Source of the DNA: Caulochytrium protostelioides
Lineage: Eukaryota > Chytridiomycota > Caulochytriomycetes > Caulochytriales > Caulochytriaceae
Length of the DNA: 64,000 nt
Direction of reading: 5' to 3'
Assembly: GCA_003615045.1 (NCBI GenBank)
Contig: ML014153.1
Location: 1-64,000, forward strand
The notes beneath the pieces are model-generated. The model was not told where the DNA came from, did no database searches, and saw only the letters and a program-made list of their open reading frames with translations. Positions 48,241 to 58,268 of the stretch are shown in pieces (the stretch's first letter is position 1; every line of letters starts with the position of its first letter). The position numbers and the translations under genes were made by a program.

Positions 48241-49083
48241 TCATGTGCCGGGTTGACGTTTGGACGCGGGCTGGGAGTCTGTCAAAGAATCCACCGAGGC
48301 ACTCGGGTCATCGGCTGCTCGTTTGCGCGTTGCGTGTTGCCGCGTATGCCGCGCAGCTTGGGACCAAAAGAGCCCTTTCGGGCTGGGATCATTCAAGTAT
48401 TCGGCTGCAACCTCCGCACGCAGCGGGTCGCTCGGATTGGGCTCGCGCAGCAGCTGCCTGACCGCGGCAAGCACGACGCCCAGCGTCAGCGAGGGCCGCC
48501 ACCCGCCCGCGGGCGGCAGCTTCAGCACGTCCAAGCAGATCCGGCCCTCCGGGTCGATGTTCGGGTGGTACACAGGCGTCACGAAGACCACCATCGGTGG
48601 GACGAACGGGTACCGCTCGGGCACGCGCAGGCGGAGTCGGAACGTGCCGCCCGCGTATGGCGACGACGGCGGGCCCGTCAGCGTCGCATGCAGGAGGGTC
48701 GCCGCGGGCGCTGTCGCCGCCGCCACCGACGACGATGAGGATAAGGATAACATGGGGGCCGCAGGGGTCGGTCTCGGCGTCGCCGCCGACGCTATGGCGG
48801 GCATGCGGTCGCCTGATCCGCCTGATGACGGCGCTGGACCACGAGTCGACGATGTGGGGGACGATGTCGCCTCGCGATTGGACGCCGGAGATGTAGAGGA
48901 GCCCCCATTGCGGGTGGGTGCTGAGGGGGGAGCTGAAGCGGACGTCGGTGACCGCGTGGAGGGCTCGAGGGCAGCATCCTCATCCTCCGTCACTGGGTAG
49001 CAGGTGATGCCTTCAGGCAGACCGCCTGCGCGGAGTTTCGCCAGCTCCCGGTGCACGCGGGTCACCCCAATCCCTGCCGTCAT
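48241..49083 (-). CDS. UBE2T: UBE2T-like E2 ubiquitin-conjugating enzyme with a Ser-rich insertion
   Basis: 280 residues from the ATG at 49083; the upstream open frame to 49233 is unlike E2s. UBE2T works with FANCL to monoubiquitinate FANCD2/FANCI in cross-link repair. Signs: RVHRELAKLRAGGLPEGITC (helix 1, beta 1), RVPERYPFVPPMVVFVTPVY, HPNIDPEGRICLDVLKLPP with the active cysteine in GRICLDV, then GGWRPSLTLGVVLAAVRQLL and EPNPSDPL, and a basic C-terminal tail (TRKRAADD). VLKLPP and GxWRPS are typical of UBE2T among E2s. Odd: about 90 Ser/Pro/Thr-rich residues sit between beta 1 and beta 2 (about 32-125). It is in frame and contains no GTAAG donor like the genuine introns here, so it is probably translated. 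Confidence 0.88.
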   Translation of the reverse strand: MTAGIGVTRVHRELAKLRAGGLPEGITCYPVTEDEDAALEPSTRSPTSASAPPSAPTRNGGSSTSPASNREATSSPTSSTRGPAPSSGGSGDRMPAIASAATPRPTPAAPMLSLSSSSSVAAATAPAATLLHATLTGPPSSPYAGGTFRLRLRVPERYPFVPPMVVFVTPVYHPNIDPEGRICLDVLKLPPAGGWRPSLTLGVVLAAVRQLLREPNPSDPLRAEVAAEYLNDPSPKGLFWSQAARHTRQHATRKRAADDPSASVDSLTDSQPASKRQPGT

Positions 49084-52000
49084 GGTCTCCGACGCGATGA
49101 GAATGCAATGCGAGAACGAACGGAATCGATGTGCAACGCGCGAGAGCGGAATCAAGAAGACGGAGCGGCGTATGAAAACAACGTCCGCGGCTAGCTTGGA
49201 CGGCTCGTTGCTTTGCGAGGCATCCCCTATCATTTCGGCCGAGGCATGTGCCCCGCAAGATGGACCCTAGCGTCTGATCGCCTTGATGCGATCGTCGGGG
49301 GTTCGCCATCAGTTACGCCGTCATTACCGTGCCGCACGAATGCGCGTGTGCGGCCCCCGGTGGCCCCCCGTCCATCCATTGCGCCAAAACCGGCGACCTG
49401 ACGGTGCACCGCGTGGCGCAAGCTTGCCGGGCACTCGTGGCGGGCGATGGCTGAGAAGCCTCACCATGGACACTACCTCATGCAACAGCACAGCGCGATC
49501 ATGGGTATCGTCGTCATCGGGCCTTCATTTTCTAGATCATCGAGTTAGTCGGCACGATATCGGGAAAGCTCAACCCGGTGGCCGGATCAGGCCTGGCGGA
49601 TCGACATCCGTGTCAGGACGGAGCGGCATGCCTCGCGGGAGCCTTCCCCTACTCAAGCCCATCGGTCACATCGATCGTTTTTTGGGTGCCCATCTTTCGT
49701 CGTATCGTGAAATCGCGTGACTGTCGCCATCTGCCAGAGGGCAGCGTGATCATTCCGGTGAAAGAATCCCATCATGGCTACCGGCGATCCTGAGGGCCAA
49801 GCCGAACCGAGCGCGTGAGTTTACCATTGCTTTTGGTGACAGCTCTGATCTGAAGCTGAAGCAGTGTCATCGGAGCGTGATCGATGCTGATGCATCGTGC
49901 CGCCCCTCGCGCACGGCACGGGCGTGATATGACGTGCCCTCGCCCCAGCGGCGGCTTCCTCAACACGTCAATCGGATCGAGGCGCCCAAGCTCGCGTGGC
50001 GATGCGCATCCGCTGATGGCCGACACGGAGTGCAGCCCCCGTTATTAAGTGATTTTATTCGATGACCGGTGTTTCTCGGCTTGTCCGGTGTGAGCCCTTT
50101 CCGCAAAAAGGAAAGATCCAGCGCGTCGTTCTCTCGATCCGTCCCCAATCCGCATGACATCAGGAAGCCAGCTGGGCTTCCCGAGCGGGGCATCATCGGC
50201 GGTCGCATGCGTTCTGCCCTCGGCCGTCACCAGGTTTCCTGGGCTGCTGATCAGCTGGCGCATGGCGACACGGCTCCTTTCTCTCATCCCTAGCATGGCC
50301 ACACTGCCGCTGCTGGAATCATGCTTGAGGCTATTCATTTTGGGTTTTGGAGGCGGCTCAAGAGAGAGGAAAGCAGGGAAAGGGGAAGGCACCCCCCACC
50401 CCACCAGCGCGACGGGCATGTGCACGGGGGTGGGATCGGGGACACCTCAGCGGCGTCGGGGCGACGCGTCCTTAGAAGGCGGTAACGGCCCATCGCAGGC
50501 GCGGCGCCGCTCGGCGTCCTTGACGTCGAATCCCTTGAGATCAAGCTCAGGATGCGGCATGCGCCATCATTCGGATCGATCCCGGGATGGACCATCGACC
50601 CTTGATGACGGTCTGTCGGGAAAGCGACCGGGAAAGAGCCCCTGTTGATGAGCGCGAGGGCCCTAACCTGCGAGTGCCGGATGACGGTCAGGACTCGGGT
50701 CCTCCGAGCTCCATCCCGAGGCCGCGCCACGCATGACGCCAGCGCGCCCTTCGGCGTGGGGCTGGACGGCCGCCGCCTCGCCATCGCCGACGTCGATTCG
50801 TGCCGCCCTCGCTGAGAGGCCGTCGGCGGTACGAGGCTTCATGGAGAGACGCCCCCGCAGTCCGATCGCCTGTGCTCTCGGTGGGCATGGCGAGAAGCGA
50901 GCGGCCGCCGCCGAGAGCTGGCGGTCAGCTCCGCCAACGGCGGCTGGTTCTCCCACCTGGGGTGCCTATAACCCCGTCAAGACCGCTTCCGGTCACGGGT
51001 CATGGGCCACCGAGGCGCCCGTCCACCCGCCCGGTCAGCCAGTCAGCGCGGCCGCGGCTCACGCGCTGTCCGCCAGCGCCGAGTGGGCGCGCGCGGTCAA
51101 CCAGCAACCGGCCGGCCGGTCGATCGTGGCGGAGATTCGTCGAGGACCGCGATCGATCCGGCATCTGGTGCGATCATGGGGAGTGACGCCTGGCGGCTCT
51201 GCTGGAAGCAGGAGCGTCGTCGCGCTCTCCCGGGAGGGCGCATTTATCGCGCCCGTCGCCGCCTCATACCGCGTCGAGAGATAATCGCAGCCTCGCGCTC
51301 AGCATCGGGACGCGAGCGATCGCAGCTAGGCCTGGTGAGCGAGCGAGCCAGCGACGCGTCTCATGGCGTCCGAGCCCCTACTCGAGGTTCCATTCAAGTC
51401 TTTGATCCGCGTTGCGTCGGAGCCCATGATCCGACTCGTCGGATGATCCGGTCCTTGATCCGAGCCCGGACAAGTTTGTTTATCTGTTCTTTTCTTTTCC
51501 TTTTTCTCCCCGTGTGATGATGGCCGGAGTTTGGGAAAGCCGGAGAGAGAGGGAGAGAGCCGCCACTTGGACGCGACAGCGAGGCTGACAGCCCGGGGAG
51601 CGAAGCGGCAACACCGAGCGCTGCCGAGGCCCGTGCACGTACGCCCCCGCGGATGACGTGCCAGCACGAGCAGCGGGAGGCCAGCCGTGCGAGCGGAACG
51701 TTCCGCGACAAACAGTATCACCGCACCATGTCGTCGCGAGCCGGATGGCTTCGCGCGGCCGCGCCGCTAGAGGGCCCTCTCACACCGCAGCGCGATCGGG
51801 CATCGGCACCCGGGGCCGCCTGCATGCCTTGTGGGCCTTGAAGGATCACCGGCACAGACGTGAAAACCCGCCCAGGCTGCTCTGAACCGCCGGAGGGTGC
51901 CGTCGCAGGGTTCACCTTCTACCGACACAGGGTCTCGACATCAACGGCTCGGGACGGCGCTCGTGATGGGTTTTGGAATGGTAGGGTCCACAACAAGACC

Positions 52001-54551
52001 TTTTTCTCGCTCGAGGGATCTCTTTCGTGCTTGCCCGTAAAAGGAGAGAAGCATCCTTTGCCGGTCGTTGGGATGGATCCACGGGCATCGCTGCGCCCAT
52101 CATCCCTGGCATCGTTTGCGTCGTTGCGGAGTGCTATTGATCACTGAGGCATGGTTCGCTGCTCTCCCCCGGCTTCGGCTCCCCTCTCACCCCCTCCCGC
52201 CCCCGCATCCGTCGTATTGTGACACAGTTTCGGTTCCGTTCCCGTCGGCATCGTGAGTCCCAGCTGATCTCGCAGATCTTCGGCAAGACTCCGACGAGGC
52301 CCCACCAAATCGATCGGATTCATCGCCATCGCTTCTGCCTGCCCCTGACGCCCTCGCGTGGGTGAGACCACCCGTATCGCTCGCCTTCCCTGTCCCGTCC
52401 CCTCTGCCGACGAGCTCACCTCCATCACCCGCCCTAGCACTCTGAAGTGGGATGAGCGGCATCCATCGCTAGATTATACGTTCTGTTTCGGAACCCCTGG
52501 AAGCCCTGGTAAAGCACCTGGACGACCGCGCTCGCCTACCGGGTGAGTGTGGCATCCTCGGTGACCCCGGACCGCGGAGCCGCCGCCTCAGTGACCGATC
52601 CATAGCTTTCCATCCCTTTCTCGAACAGAAGCTGACTCAGCCGGCGGGACAGGCAACGTAGCGCCAGCGGAGTGCCGGGTCGCGGCATACGGCGCGTCGA
52701 GGGCTTCACCGCACCTCGTTCTGATCGGCAGCGTCGCTCATCTCGGCGGTCCTGCTGTGCCACCTTCCGCGACATCGCCCTTGCCGCTCGCCCATCCGCC
52801 CACACCCCTGGCCCCGCTCGGGTTCAAGGCTTCTCACGCCCGGTCCAGCGGCATCTTCGCGGCCTCGGCGAAGCAGCCCACAGCCGGCCAGGCTCGCGTA
52901 CGGATGCCACCGTCCGCTGCCCCGCCTTTTCTTGACCCCTGACGCTTTATCGTTTATCCTGAGAGGGCGCCTCACGACGACACCGAAACGTGAGCGTGCC
53001 GCCATCCGAGCCATCAGGCGATACGCCGCACCGCGCCGCTCCGCCAAGGCAGAACAAAAAATAACACAAAAGCGGGCGTTTTTTTCTCTCTTTTTTGTTA
53101 AGGATCGCGCGCAACTCGTGACGCATTCGTCGTCGCCGTCAAGGCCCGGCAACGACTGCCTCGGCCGCCTCGACCGCATCGGCCGACCGCATCGACCGAC
53201 GCGGTGGTGCGCGTCCTATCGCATCGGCCACTCGTGTCGTCACGGTGAGGCCCGTGCCAGCTGGCGCGAGCGCAACACCGCGATTGCAGGAGGAGGGTGC
53301 AAGGATCCGCGCATTCCGGCGTGCCGCGGTGTGTGCTGCAGCCCCCTGCCCTCGTTCGGGCGCGACCCAACGCCCCCGCCGCCGCTGCCCAAACCCCGCT
53401 CAATCGTTGGCCATCAGCCTGCTCTGAGCCGCCCGACGCCCAGAAAAAAAGGAAGGAAGGAATAGGGGGGAAGCTGGGATCGGCGGTACCCGTTCGTGGT
53501 CGCCGCGTCCGGCATTCCGCGTTCAGCACACGATTGCAGCGCATCGCATTGCATGGCATCGCATGGCATCATATCGCATCGCACATCGTGGTTTATCGAT
53601 CAATGCGGGAATTGAACCACACATCTCCTTTTTCCTCATTCGTGACCTTTCCCTTCATCACTCGCGTTGATTCACGTGACGCGCGTCAAACCGGAGTGTG
53701 ATACCCGTCGCACACCTCTTGTCATCACATCACCGCACATCGTCATCCAACGATCCATACTAACCGTCTGAACCCATCCTCTAGTGCCCTCTCCCCCCTT
53801 CGCACAGTCTGCGTGTGACGCCTACTAACTACCTATTTCCATCCGCATTCGCGTTTTCCCCTCTTTTTTCTACTTTGCTACAGCAGGAACACCGCTTCCG
53901 GGCGCGCTTGCTTAGCGAGGACGAAGCCTCTTTCCCCATCTCTCATTCTTCGAGCTTGGTTGCTCCCGCCTCCCGCCTCGTCCTCACCCTCACCCATCGA
54001 TCTCGCCCCTCTCGCCGACGGGCGTCACAGCCCATTGCAACTTAATTTCTTTCACAGCGACTGCGCTCAGCCCGTTTCGCATCCCTGCGTACGCACCTTC
54101 TCTTGCGCCATCCACCGCGCCGCACGGCGTGTCAGTATCGCTGCTTCGACGCTTGCGGCTTCGCCCCTTCAGGGAACCGTGCTCCGGCAAGCCGCAACGC
54201 ATGACGAGCGCGTTTTCGCGCAGCCCAGCCCTCCGGACGCCTACAGCGCCACTTGCTCTCGCCACCGCCACCGCCACCGCCATCGCCACCAGCCCCACTC
54301 CTTCTTTCCCCTTCCCTCTACTCCGAACGACGCGCTCGCTCCTCCGTCGGAGTCCCGTCCTCGGAGTCGCCTGTCGGAGTCGGGCCCGGAGTCGGCTCTC
54401 GCGCCCCCCGCTTGCGACACCCCCTGCGGTCGGAGTCGGTCGACGCGGGTCGGAGTCGGAAATCCCCCGCAATCGGCGGCAGTCCCGCTCCCTCGCCCTC
54501 CTCGCATCCACGCGCACCCCCGTCGCTCAGGCCGTCTGTGGCCATCTCGTC
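49084..54551. other. Largest gene-free stretch (5.5 kb)
   Basis: No ORF resembling a protein and no RNA gene seen on either strand. It has a GCATCGCAT-like short repeat at about 53536-53585 and, from 53700 on, pyrimidine-rich DNA that is probably the promoter and leader of the next gene. Genes with several short exons could be missed here. Confidence 0.4.
53536..53585. repeat. Imperfect GCATCGCAT/GCATGGCAT tandem repeat
   Basis: Alternating GCATCGCAT, TGCATGGCAT, CGCATGGCAT and ATATCGCATCGCA units. Non-coding. Confidence 0.75.
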
Positions 54552-57500
54552 ATGCCCGGCCTCGCTGCGTCCCCGCTCCCCAAACACATCCCGCAGACGA
54601 TGGCCTCGCCGCCGCCGACGCCGCCCGTGGCGCACCCGGGCAGTGCGCAGCTCGCCAAGGCCGCCGCCGTCCATGCCGCCGCGCCTGCCCTGCAGCCATA
54701 CCAGCATGTCATGGGCCGGATCGAGGCGACCCCACAGCACTCGCCGCAGCATGCTCAAATGAGTCTGCAGCCGCCACCGTCGTCCTCCTCGTCCTCGCCG
54801 TCGTCCTCGTCATCCCCCGCGTCCGCTGCGTCGCCCGCGTCGTCGCATCTGCCGCCGCATCTGCCGCCGCATCTGCCGCCGCACCCATCGATGTACCCGC
54901 CGATGCATCCCGCGATGCATCCGTCGGGTCTCCACGGCTTGCATGCCATGCCGACCGCGACATCGGCCTCGCCGTCCGCATCGCTCGCTGGATCGCACGC
55001 CGCATCGCACGCCGCCGCCCCAGGCCCCTTCGGCAGCCCGTCCCACCCTCAAGCGCACCCGCACCATCTCTACGCGTCGCAGGCGGCGTACCACCCGCAG
55101 GCGCGCCATCCGCAGGCGCATGCATCGCAGAGCCATGCCGCCATGAACGGCGGCCACCCGGGCCACCCGGGGCTTGCGCTTCACAGCGGCCCCCCGCAGC
55201 CCTCCGGCACGTCGTCCACGAGCACTTCCTCATCGCCTTCGACCCGGATCGGCGGCAGTCCCTCGCCAGGGCCTCTCGGGTCGGTCGCGTTCCTCACGAA
55301 CCCGTCGGACGCCGACAAGCAGGATCTCGGATCGCTGGGGGTTCAGATCCCGCACCCGCATCCGCATATGATGCCGTACCCGACGAACCTCCACGGTGCT
55401 CATGCCGCCGCCGCCGCCGCCGCCGGGAACAGCACGAGCCAGGCGAGTCCCGGGGGCCATCCGTTCGCCGCGTCTTCCTTCGCCGCGCCCGCGTCCGTGT
55501 CGAGCTACGGCAGCTACCCGTCGTCCGCGGCCCCACCGCCACCGCCGCCGCCCGTCTACGCGGCCTCCTATCACCCGCCGTCGCAGCTCTACGGTCCGCA
55601 TGCCGCCGGCGATCACGGCGGCAACGGCGGCACGATGCCCTCGCCCGCATCGGCTGCCGCGGCCGCACCGGCCTCTGCGTCCCTGGCGCCGTACCCGCCG
55701 GTGCCGTACCCGCTCAACACGAATGTCGCTCGCCACCCGCACGCCGCCCACCTCTCCACTGGACCCGGCGCGGGGCCTTACGCGTCGCCCTCGCTCTCGG
55801 CGTCGCTCTCGGCCTCGTCCGCGGGCCACCCGCACCGCTCGTTCCACCAGCTCCAGGAACGCCACCAGCCGGGGATGCCGCACAGCGCCTCGGACGCTGG
55901 CCCGGCGCCGCTCATCGGATCGATGCCCGAGCCCTACCTGGCATACCGGAGCCCCAGCCACTCCGCCATGGGCACGCCGAGCCATGCGCCATCCTACCCG
56001 GGTCCGCTCCCGCCGCGAGGTCTGGCCGGCAACGCGTCGCCGCCCCATCCGGCGGCATCCGACTACGACGCGAGCCCGCGCTCAGCCAACGCGCATGCGC
56101 CGGGCACCCACGCCACGCTGTCCCCGACGCTGACCCAGGTCATCTTTGAGGAAACGCCGGCGCAGAAGCGGCTCGGCCAGAAGGTTCTCGAAGCCGCCAA
56201 CATTCTCGCCGAGCTCGGCCTCGCGAACAGCGGCGACGACGCCGCCATGACGACCGACGCGAGCCCCATGCCGGCCGCAGCGCCCGTGGCGGCGGCGTCG
56301 GCGGCCCCAGCCTCGATGCCGCCGACGCCGGTGGCCATGAGCCACCGCATGGGCGTGCCGTCGCCGGCCCTTCTGCACGATGCGGGTGTCCCCTCGCCGG
56401 TGCCCGCATCGGCCCCTACGCCCGAGCTCGCCTCGCTGGTCGCGGCGACGCCGGCGACCGTCTCTGCAGCCGCGCCGCCGCCGCCGGTCCACGCCGATCA
56501 CGAGCCCCTGGTGGACGTCGAGGGTGACGACGAGCACGACGACGCCGCGGTCTTTGGCGCCGGCGGGCCCGTCGCCTACGCTGCCGCCAACGCCGCCCAC
56601 CCACTTGCCGTCCATGGCGACTCTCCCGGCCTCACGGCGACGACGTCATCGACGACGCCGGCCGCCCGGCGGCACAGCAGTCTCGTGCCGCCCAATGCGC
56701 CGCGCAGCCGCCGCACGACGCTCGCGAGTTTCCCGTCGTCCGCGTCCGCCTCGGGCGTCGGCAGCGCCGGCATCAGCAGTCTCGGCTCGGCGCTGCTGAG
56801 CCCGACGTTGGGCACCGTGGGCGCTGGCATCGGCCGCACGCGCCGTAGCAGCCACCACCACTCGGCCTCGGCGCACGCGCACCTGACGCCGTCGCTCGCC
56901 ATCGCTATCGGATCCAGCCGCGGGTACGCGGGCACCCCCGGCGCCCATGCCGGGCCGGGGGCGCATCACCCGCACGCGGCGCTGCATGCGCCATCGCACC
57001 CGGCCGCCGCGATGGCCAGCGGCAGCTACAACGAGCACCTGTATGCGCGGACGGCGCCGGGCCCCGATCCCGCGTGGCCGGCGGGCGCGTACGACGCCAG
57101 CGGGTATGCGTCTCACCGCAGCCCCTACCCGCCGCCGCTGGCGCCGCCCGCCCACCGCTCGCCCTACGTGAGCCACGCGGGGGTGCCCTATGCCCAGAGC
57201 TTCGGCACGCCGACCCCGGGCCTCGTCCACGCGCCGACCCACCCAGGCGTCCTGGGCACGTCCTGGAGTGCGTCGGGCGCCGGGCCCATCAAGAAACCTC
57301 ACCACGGCCACAGCCACAGCACCGGCGGGCGTCGGCGCCGTCTCACCGACGCCGAGCTCTCCCGCATGGCGGCCGAGGCGGCGCTGTTTGTCATCAACGC
57401 GCCGCCGGAGCCCGAATCGGCCACCACGCCAGCGGCTGGCTCGCTTGCCGGATCTGCAGATGCGGATGCGGCGATGAGCAACACGAGCGCCCTCGGGTTG

Positions 57501-57692
57501 GCGTTGCACGGCGGCGCCGTGCCGCCCGTGGGCGTCGAGAGCTCGGCCTCCCGCGGCAACAACGGGCGTCGCGCCAATGGCTCCCAGCGCGAGGCCGCGA
57601 GCCCGACGGGCACCGACTCGAGCGAAACCATCTCGGTCGGGACCGAGGAGCTGCCGGACTTCAATTTTGCCGCCACCATGGACATTGAGTAG
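54552..57692 (+). CDS. Large low-complexity Ala/Pro/His/Ser-rich protein, function unknown
   Basis: 1046 residues from the ATG at 54552 (MPGLAASPLP). The frame opens at 54129, but the earlier part is pyrimidine-rich leader-like DNA; 54600 is another possible start. Most of the protein is disordered, with HLPPHLPPHLPPH, MYPPMHPAMHPS and AAAAAA runs. Two pieces look ordered: TQVIFEETPAQKRLGQKVLE followed by AANILAELGL (about 525-555), and RRRRLTDAELSRMAAEAALF (about 930-950). The end is acidic (EELPDFNFAATMDIE), like an activation domain. A basic region plus an acidic tail fits a nuclear regulator, but I recognise no DNA-binding domain, so this is a guess. The continuous 3.1-kb frame and biased third positions support a real gene. 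Confidence 0.6.
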   Translation: MPGLAASPLPKHIPQTMASPPPTPPVAHPGSAQLAKAAAVHAAAPALQPYQHVMGRIEATPQHSPQHAQMSLQPPPSSSSSSPSSSSSPASAASPASSHLPPHLPPHLPPHPSMYPPMHPAMHPSGLHGLHAMPTATSASPSASLAGSHAASHAAAPGPFGSPSHPQAHPHHLYASQAAYHPQARHPQAHASQSHAAMNGGHPGHPGLALHSGPPQPSGTSSTSTSSSPSTRIGGSPSPGPLGSVAFLTNPSDADKQDLGSLGVQIPHPHPHMMPYPTNLHGAHAAAAAAAGNSTSQASPGGHPFAASSFAAPASVSSYGSYPSSAAPPPPPPPVYAASYHPPSQLYGPHAAGDHGGNGGTMPSPASAAAAAPASASLAPYPPVPYPLNTNVARHPHAAHLSTGPGAGPYASPSLSASLSASSAGHPHRSFHQLQERHQPGMPHSASDAGPAPLIGSMPEPYLAYRSPSHSAMGTPSHAPSYPGPLPPRGLAGNASPPHPAASDYDASPRSANAHAPGTHATLSPTLTQVIFEETPAQKRLGQKVLEAANILAELGLANSGDDAAMTTDASPMPAAAPVAAASAAPASMPPTPVAMSHRMGVPSPALLHDAGVPSPVPASAPTPELASLVAATPATVSAAAPPPPVHADHEPLVDVEGDDEHDDAAVFGAGGPVAYAAANAAHPLAVHGDSPGLTATTSSTTPAARRHSSLVPPNAPRSRRTTLASFPSSASASGVGSAGISSLGSALLSPTLGTVGAGIGRTRRSSHHHSASAHAHLTPSLAIAIGSSRGYAGTPGAHAGPGAHHPHAALHAPSHPAAAMASGSYNEHLYARTAPGPDPAWPAGAYDASGYASHRSPYPPPLAPPAHRSPYVSHAGVPYAQSFGTPTPGLVHAPTHPGVLGTSWSASGAGPIKKPHHGHSHSTGGRRRRLTDAELSRMAAEAALFVINAPPEPESATTPAAGSLAGSADADAAMSNTSALGLALHGGAVPPVGVESSASRGNNGRRANGSQREAASPTGTDSSETISVGTEELPDFNFAATMDIE

Positions 57693-58268
57693 CCTTCCTC
57701 TTTTATGGCATGGGGTCGGGGAGTCGCGCTGCTGGTCATACCGCTGTCACTCCCTCTCCTCTTCTTTTCTATGTTGCGTATCTGTGTTACTCTTTTCACG
57801 TTTTCACTCTTTGTCACTTTCATCTATCTTTTTTTTTTCTTCACTGCTTTACTACTGCTTTTCCTCATTGTCGCGTCGAAGCCGCGAGCCGCGATACTCG
57901 CATGCGTTCTGCCTCTCTAGCCCTCTTATTTTCTGGGCCTTTTCTCTGTTCTTTAGCTATAAATGATTCGCGGGCTTGATGCCCGTCTCGCGTTCACGTT
58001 GCTTAGACCAGCGGTGGAGCCGACGCGTTCGTTTGATCTGCGCTGGGGCCTCCCGTTCATACCCGTTGCGCGCTGGTTGGTGGCAACGGCCACCCCTGCT
58101 ACCTTTTCGATGTCAAACGGGATTCTAATATTGGTTCATAGACGGACGTCAGAGGATCAAACGACAGTCAGGCGACGATGCCCGATCACGACCCCTCTCT
58201 CCCGTCCCAAACGCATCCGGTGCGCGGACAAGAAGAACGAGATCCTTGCGGTGCCGGCCGCGAGATGC
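57693..58268. other. Convergent 3' regions, T/C-rich
   Basis: Plus-strand DNA from about 57740 to 57960 is strongly T/C-rich with runs of eight or more T, unlike the GC-rich neighbours. It is probably the 3' UTR and polyadenylation region of the upstream gene. No gene. Confidence 0.5.

Noticed and set aside
48690-49000. Calling the UBE2T insertion an intron
   Set aside because: It is in frame throughout and lacks the GTAAG-type donor seen in all introns placed here. Reported as a finding instead.
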